Positions 58,201 through 64,000 of a DNA stretch of 64,000 bases are shown here, in pieces; positions within the stretch are counted from its first letter, which is position 1; each line of letters opens with the position of its first letter. The translations under genes were made by a program, and so were the position numbers. Source of the stretch: Branchiostoma belcheri (taxonomy: Eukaryota > Chordata > Leptocardii > Amphioxiformes > Branchiostomatidae); assembly GCF_001625305.1 (NCBI RefSeq), contig NW_017804353.1:3220290-3284289 (forward strand). Reading direction: 5' to 3'. The notes beneath the pieces were generated by a model. The model worked only from the letters and a program-made list of their open reading frames with translations, did no database searches and was not told the DNA's origin.

Positions 58201-61200
58201 TGCCCAGCTGGCTCTCGCCGAAGCGCAGCTTGAGCAGCTCGAGGTTGCGGAGTTCTCGGGTGAGGTCGTAGTTGAAGGACAGGATGCGGTTACAGAGGAC
58301 AGACTGGTACTCCTTGATGAACAGCTCCTTGGAGCCGTAGATGCTGATCAGCAGGCTGATGATGTCTGGCGACCGCCGGCTCTTCGACGTCTTAGCTGAA
58401 AAGGAATTGAAAAATGCTACGTTTAGACTACATACATGTACATACATAAATGGGTCTGTAAGTGGCTGTGTGTTCCAGAGCTCAAGACTCAAACCACTGC
58501 CAAAGATGATGACACCATTGTCCAATGAGTTACTTGATATTAAAGTCATCAAGCGATTCAAGGTTAACAGTTTTATTCAGTCATATTTCAAGGTTTCTAC
58601 CCTGCCATATGCTTTCATGATGTCTGCCTTAATCTTGAAATGTCTGAGAACCAAGAAACTCAATTAGTGAAGCATTACACAACAAAAAGAAAGTACAACA
58701 TACTAGTACTCATAAAAATCTGTATCAATGGGGTCATTTAACGTGTCTAGCCATGACTAAAACTTCAAAATCAACTTCATCCTAATTTTCTCGGGCTATA
58801 AGGACAGGAAGTCTTGAAAATGAAACCTACAAGGATCTGCATTGATGATGATAAGGAAAACCTAATGAACCTACATGGATCGGCGTCAATGGGGTCAGGT
58901 TCCCACTTGGTCCAGGCCCAGGGGTCGTCCCCCTCCTCCTCTACCCCCTCCTCCAGAGTAATGGGATCTCCCTTCATCAGCTCATCCGCCAGGTCTGAAC
59001 CCCCCTCGTCTTCAGTGAGACCTTCCACGATCTTACGCACTGTGTCATCACGGGTTCTACAGGAAAAAGTACAAACATCATTTGTTTTAGCGTTAAACCA
59101 TATTTTACAGTGAAAATGTTTTGAAACCTGTCAGCACAGTAAAATACTAGTATATGATAGCTTTATAACTGTTTTATTGTATTGTTTTCTGTTTGTTTGT
59201 TTGTTTGTTTGTTTGTTTACCTGAGGTAGTGCCTGATCCTGTCCCCGACCAGCTCCAGTAGTACACCTGTGGGGTCCAACACTCGCAGTGACTTCACCAG
59301 CAGGATGTACTGACTCAGCACGTCTGAGGTGGTCGCACCTGGGGACAAAAAGGATGAGAAAAAATACAAGAGTTTTAGCTTACAAAAAGCCATTTTACTA
59401 TCTGTATCAGTATAGATGGTATAACCGCCCTTCAGCGTAACACACCAGCTTCCCAGCACAGGCATGCGGCATGGCGGCACCAAAGGACCTGTTACACCCA
59501 ATCTTTGCACATTAAATTTGGTCGGTTGAGAGACAGGAATCAAAACATTTTTTCCCTGGGCCTAAGAAGGAGACCTCACCAGGCTGCAGCAGCCTCCTGC
59601 CGATGGCAGACCGTAGAGATGAGACCAGTGCCTGTCGCAGGTCAGTTTTCTCCAGACAGACCTTCAGGTCCTCCAGCGCAGACATGCTGTCAGGAAACTC
59701 CACGATGATGTCAAACATCTCTGAGATCCGCAAAGTGCCGTAAGTCTGTAAAGCATGGAAAAATAGATACAAATGCATGGACAATTCAAGAGACATTCCT
59801 GTGGAATTGCTGTGGAATTCTTGCTGACTGCTTCCATACTGTACTATTAAGCTTGCCACCAGAGGCGTTGCCAAAAAGTGGTAGAAGGAACAAAAGGAGA
59901 AGGACTTGAAACTGGATTAAAAATGTAAAAAGACTGACGTTAACCAAGTCCGGGCATTACTACTAACTGTCTTGAAAAACACTGCTATTATAAAATTTCA
60001 ACTCAAAAGAAATCCAAAACTTCTTACTTTTTGATGGCAAATTTCTCCAAATAGAAAGTTACCTCAATCTTGTGATCTCACCTGGTGCGTTGCCTCACCT
60101 GGTATAAGAAGTAGAGCAGTCTTGTCTGCCACCTGTCCAGTGACTCCTGTGTCTTGGCGCTGACCTCCCGCTCACCTGCCTGCCCAGGTGAGCCCTTAAA
60201 CACAAGGTGCAGCCAGCTCACCACCTTACTGGTCAACCACTGCAATACAACCATGTTTGTTAATGCCACCTAGCAACTTTGAACAGAACTGCAGATGAAC
60301 AACAAAATGGCCGAGTCCAAAAATGCTTTTGTCAAAGATGGAGTCAGGGCTGAAAATACTTCTTTCTGTTTACTGCAAAATAATGTTCATAACACATATA
60401 CATGTACAAATTTTTCTTGCGAGTTGCGGCCGTGTTGTGTTTGCTTCTCAAACCATAATTATAATCTTCAAATTTTTCCTCAATTCTATATGTGAAATTT
60501 AAATTCTAGGTTCAAGAAATATTCTGCATTTTTTAACAAAAATATGCATTCTGACATACATACCTTTTCGAGAGGGTGTAGAAACTGTGACTCGAATTCG
60601 CCCTGACATGTGTTCTGAATGTGCTGCTGTATTCGGTCATGGATGATGGCTGTTACGGCCTCCCCACATACCCGCTCCAGCAGGCCTAAACTGTGCCTAA
60701 ACAATATGTTACAGAGCATTTTAATACATAGTCACTACCCCAACTCATTACAGCTGTTAACTGTGCCTTAAAAAACCTACAGTACAATACAGAGCACAGT
60801 TATTCACCACCCAAACCCTGTTATAGCCTAACTACATACTCACTTCATCAACAGGCCCAAACTGTGCCTAATAAAACATATGTTACAGAGCACAGTTATT
60901 CACAAGAATGGCACAAATTCCTTTAAATGTGCTGTTGTAATCAGAACTTATCCATGTAGATCCTTGTCTTGATCACAATCTATTGAACAATTTTCAATAG
61001 TCATCTATAACCTTATTAACTGATCAATGATTACTCCAACCTACAGCTGAGTGTTGAGTTGGTGAAACAGAGTGAGAGTTTCTGTGCAGGAGCAGCGATC
61101 CTTCTCCTGTTCACATCCTCCACATGTCAGACTCTCCTCCTCCTCTTCCTCCTCCTCCTCTGGTCCAGCCTCATCTGGGGACGTCTTCTCATTCTTACGC

Positions 61201-62920
61201 AGCTCCTAAGATATAGAGGATGTTGTTGTGAGACAACAGTTTGATTTTGTCTGTGCTTGAACAAAAAGTAACATGCTGAACAAAGTGATAGACAAAAAAG
61301 GGAGAAGTTAGTACTTTGGTAGACATGATCAGTTTTGTGGAGATCATTGTTAGATTACTGTTTCCCTCCCATCTATTCAAATATCTCATCCTCTTACTGA
61401 AATTTCACTGTAACATGTCAAGTGCACGCACAAACAAACACACAGAAACACACATACACATACACATACAAACAGCACTAAAAAAAAAACCTTCCTAAAA
61501 TTGGCAAAGGAACAAACAAACAAGCATCTGACTAATCTCCAAGCAGATCATACAGTGGCAAGACAGTATCCATTGGCCAAAGGAGTCTCCATTATAGCCA
61601 CCAAAGGACACTGCCAGGCCAATTCGAAACTGTCTTTTGCAGCAACTGAAACATCTGCTTGGAGATCTAGATTACATCTAACCTCTTCACAAGCCTTGAA
61701 GGCACAGCTGTAGAACTCCTTCACCACCCCGTGGAACTTCAGCGGAATGTCGTAGAACAACAGAGCCTTGAAGATCAGCAGGACTTTGTCTTTAAGACTC
61801 TGCTTGGCTCCTTCCTGCCGCAGTCTCTCCAAGACGTCCACACTCGGGAGGTACGACGACAAACTTGCGTGGAGCTCGCGAAAGGCAGTGACCAGAGTAC
61901 CTGTTATATAAACATATAACAGCTTCTTATTACTAGTACATTGTAGTGTGTTACTTTAGTAGCTAGAACAACATGCCATGCCTTCAAGTACCAGAGTTAT
62001 CAGACCAAGGATTGAACTAGAACTATTGCAGAGTGGACCTCACTGTCACCAAGTACAGTAGGGGCATTATCACTAGATAGCTTTGAACAATGCTTGCAGA
62101 GGTGCTAAGGTTTGGTGTAACTGGTCCTTCAATGAAAAGCTGGTGTGTTAATGTGCACATGGGTGGTCATAACGGCTATACAGAAAATTTATAGATACAG
62201 ATCATGTCACCTTTGAAACTGGGCATGTGCAGTCGTAATTGTGAATCTCCTTATACAAGAAAAAGGACCACGCTGCAAAAGTTGGTGAATTTACATACCG
62301 TCAGCTCCATGTTGTTTAGGCCCGTTGCTCTCTGCACTGAAATGATTCCAGAACTTTGGTCCGATGTTCTCGCGCAGGTCGGACTGCATGGACTCCAGGA
62401 ACCACTCCTCTATGATGAAAGCCACCCCATGCTGGTCCAGAACCGTGATGGCTGACTTCAACACATCATCTGTCGGGGGCTTCTTTGCCTTAAAGGACAA
62501 GAGGACATCTCAATAATGCAGTACCTTAACAAGCTGCAAGGGGGCCGAAATCTAATCGTTTTGAGGTCCCAACAAGACCTACCCACCTACCAAATATCAA
62601 GATCATTCATCTAAGCCTTCTCGAGTTATTGTGTTTACAGATACTGGACAGATTCTACTCTGCTTTTAATTTAACTTGCTATACTCTTGAATTTTCCCTT
62701 TCGTGTGTATAAAAACATACGCCCCCCTCCCCCCTCACTTTTTCCTGTCGCCACTGCCTCAAAACTACCTCAAACTTTCTTTTTACACACAGTTATCCAA
62801 ACATATGTTGGTTATTTCCACTATTACACAGCTGACGAAGCTCACCTGTCCCCGGCACGGCAGTAGACCGGCAGTTACTGTGCTCCAAGCGGCGCCCAAA
62901 TTCTCTACTGAGGCCGCCAT
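55211..62920 (-). CDS. ANAPC2: Anaphase-promoting complex subunit 2
   Basis: Cullin-like scaffold of the APC/C ubiquitin ligase that binds the RING subunit ANAPC11. Fifteen minus-strand exons: 62920-62846, 62488-62299, 61900-61683, 61205-61045, 60690-60564, 60239-60099, 59745-59580, 59338-59221, 59056-58875, 58395-58181, 57589-57533, 57074-56942, 56580-56452, 55958-55729, 55417-55211; phases agree (782 residues, close to the vertebrate protein). Landmarks: EEWFLESMQSDLRENIGPKFWN, DPIDADP, RSPDIISLLISIYGSKELFI, NLELLKLRFGE, CEVMLKDVQDSKR (cullin homology), LVDLDIELKNRRLSVMVNP, WTLDELSTAMQVPSSVLRRR (winged helix), MIDSDEETES, then YVQGMLTNLDSLPLERIHSM and KYKLPKNR at the C-terminus. The ATG overlaps a YY1-type word (AAAATGGCGGCC). 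Exon 12 has a tandem CAGCAG acceptor. Confidence 0.96.
55985..56130 (-). repeat. Two tandem echoes of the ANAPC2 exon 14 acceptor
   Basis: GAGGACGGAACCTGCATGGC, then GTCCAGCGT and CTCTGTAAACAAAAACAAAT, occur twice upstream of exon 14 (minus-strand sense) with an 84 bp period. The true boundary is 55959/55958. Confidence 0.9.
57766..58180 (-). repeat. Echoes of the ANAPC2 exon 10 donor plus GACCTTTG repeats
   Basis: CTCTCACCTTGAGCATGACC followed by TCACAGTTGCCCAGCTGGCT marks the true exon 10 end (58181). It recurs at 58058 and, with changes, at 57933 (123 and 125 bp periods). GACCCTTGTA and TGACTTTTGACC words fill the spacers. Confidence 0.9.
59193..59219. repeat. (GTTT)n fused to the ANAPC2 exon 8 donor
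   Basis: On the coding strand the exon end CTCAG runs straight into GTAAACAAACAAACAAAC. The donor is the first unit of the tetranucleotide array. Confidence 0.9.
59401..59450 (+). repeat. Dispersed repeat, GGTATAACCGCCC type
   Basis: TGTATCAGTATAGATGGTAT, AACCGCCCTTCAGCGTAACA; third copy of the 2531 family, in an ANAPC2 intron. Confidence 0.65.
60675..60905 (-). repeat. Tandem echoes of the ANAPC2 exon 5 acceptor
   Basis: GGCCTAAACTGTGCCTAA with ATATGTTACAGAGCA (true boundary 60691/60690) recurs as GGCCCAAACTGTGCCTAAT near 60855 (171 bp away) and as a weaker TTAACTGTGCCTTAA near 60758. Confidence 0.8.
61537..61664. mobile_element. CTCCAAGCAGA MITE, 128 bp
   Basis: Starts CTCCAAGCAGATCATAC and ends ACATCTGCTTGGAG, with the GACAGTATCCATTGGCC core. 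It lies 18 bp past the ANAPC2 exon 3 donor. Confidence 0.82.
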
Positions 62921-63496
62921 TTTTTTCTAACCTGACGGGGCGCCCTCTAGCGGAATCGATGGGTACTTTTTAGAAATTATTCGTACCTTCAGTGACTACA
63001 CATAATACAAAGAAGTATGATATGGTTCAAGTTCACCATAGTGTGGTTTTACTTCCTTTTTTTTCTGAGATCAGAAAAAGTAAAATTATGTTCAACACAA
63101 CACCCCTAAATTTTGTGAGTAAGTGGACTATTCTGGCACCTTGCAGCAGGTCTTGTGGTCTGTGGTGTTATCAAAAGTAGGCTAATAAACAAATTAAGAA
63201 ATCATTTATTGGAAAATAATAAAAACGACCCCAAATGAAATGGACGGGAAAAACTGCAAACTAACACCCCCGTGTTGTTGTGAAGTGGACTGTTCCGGCG
63301 ACTTGTTCTGATTTGGAAGTCACGTGACGTGGGATGTTCCCATCATGGCGCCCGAGAGAGCGAGCTCCGAGCACTTCTCCTCCTAAATATTATGTTTCCA
63401 AGATTCCTGCTGCGTTTTTCTTCAAGATCGGAGCGGTAGGCAAGGGCTGGGACTTGTAGGATTTCTGTAGGACTCTTCAAATAGGGAATATCCGCC
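62921..63496. promoter_or_regulatory. Bidirectional region between ANAPC2 and EF-hand gene
   Basis: About 580 bp between divergent start codons. A CpG-rich part near 63300-63440 includes CATCATGGCGCCC (YY1-like). No TATA box is obvious. TSS positions are not known. Confidence 0.4.
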
Positions 63497-63560
63497 ATGG
63501 GGAAGAGCGGCAGCAAGCTGACGGCCGGGGAAATGAAGGAACTTCAGGAGTGCACCTACT
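63497..63560 (+). CDS. First coding exon of an N-myristoylated EF-hand protein
   Basis: The exon starts at CCGCCATGG (strong Kozak) and encodes MGKSGSKLTAGEMKELQECTY, then a GTGAGT donor at 63561, phase 1. Gly2 followed by Ser5/Lys-type residues is the N-myristoylation pattern. The layout (MGxSxSKL..E....LQ..T) fits the N-termini of CIB-type (calcium- and integrin-binding) or neuronal calcium sensor proteins; CIB seems the closer match. The EF-hands lie beyond the window, so the subfamily is open. 63561-64000 is intron with no visible second exon. Confidence 0.6.
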
Positions 63561-64000
63561 GTGAGTTGTTCCGTCGGCGTCTCATGACAGTCTTGTCTTG
63601 AAGGCGTCTCAGTTTTGTGTCTTCGGTTCCCCGCAACTTCCTTATTGTGTGGTTAGTAAGCATTCTGTCCGATCGACCCCTCGTTACACAAGCAGGCGAT
63701 ATCAGCTATTTAAAGAATTCTGGAAGAACCACGTCCCGGAGTGGGGGACCGGGTAGCCTAGTTTCCGGCTGCGGGTTACCCCGCCACCCTTGCCCGAAGT
63801 TTTGCCCTTCATCGCTTCGGTACTCTCACAAATACAGTCTGTTCCGGCCTAACGCTTTCCGTTAGCGTCGGTAATAGATCTATCAGCGGGTAATGAGGTT
63901 TATTTATTGGGTTTTGCCTCCCCCGTGCCCATGACACTAGCGGGAAAGGCTGACGAGAAGGGAAGCTAAAAATAAAGTGGCGGAAAGTTCAGGCCATAGC

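Overview
The window looks like nuclear DNA of a lancelet (amphioxus, genus Branchiostoma). Its conserved genes are intron-rich and read like vertebrate orthologues. They sit among many short inverted-repeat transposons, minisatellites and a lineage-specific C-type lectin cluster, and two runs of N mark draft-assembly gaps. The organism call is an inference from protein similarity and genome style; no search was run.

Layout. 1-4234 (+): 3' part of prostaglandin E synthase 2 (PTGES2). 5447-10725 (+): two tandem type II transmembrane C-type lectin genes with the same exon plan. 24113-25679 (+) holds a third, 5'-truncated copy. Between the second and third copies lies about 13 kb of repeat-rich DNA with a large minus-strand mobile-element-type gene (15014-22659). 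That gene carries N-terminal cysteine clusters, a DDE-like region, a FEN1/XPG-like nuclease domain and a C-terminal CXC cysteine cluster. A 1.7 kb coding minisatellite splits it. 26713-34781 (-): the DEAD-box RNA helicase DDX39/UAP56, with part of one exon lost in a gap. 36471-42830 (+): complete ACTR5 (INO80 subunit), roughly head-to-head with DDX39. 46557-53003 (+): an alpha/beta-hydrolase acyltransferase of the homoserine O-acetyltransferase (MetX) type, a family I know from microbial methionine/cysteine synthesis. 55211-62920 (-): complete ANAPC2 (APC/C cullin subunit). 63497 to the end (+): first coding exon of an N-myristoylated EF-hand protein, head-to-head with ANAPC2.

Apart from the lectin family and the head-to-head pairs, the genes show no pathway link; they are ordinary neighbours in an animal genome.

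The main unexplained signal is structural. All five conserved genes (PTGES2, DDX39, ACTR5, the MetX-like gene, ANAPC2) have pieces of an exon, usually including the splice site or the stop codon, tandemly repeated in the adjoining non-coding DNA. I count nine such exon-edge echoes, with periods of about 50-180 bp. The other main signals are the composite mobile-element protein, a MetX-type enzyme in a chordate, and several short transposon families whose ends can be read from the sequence.
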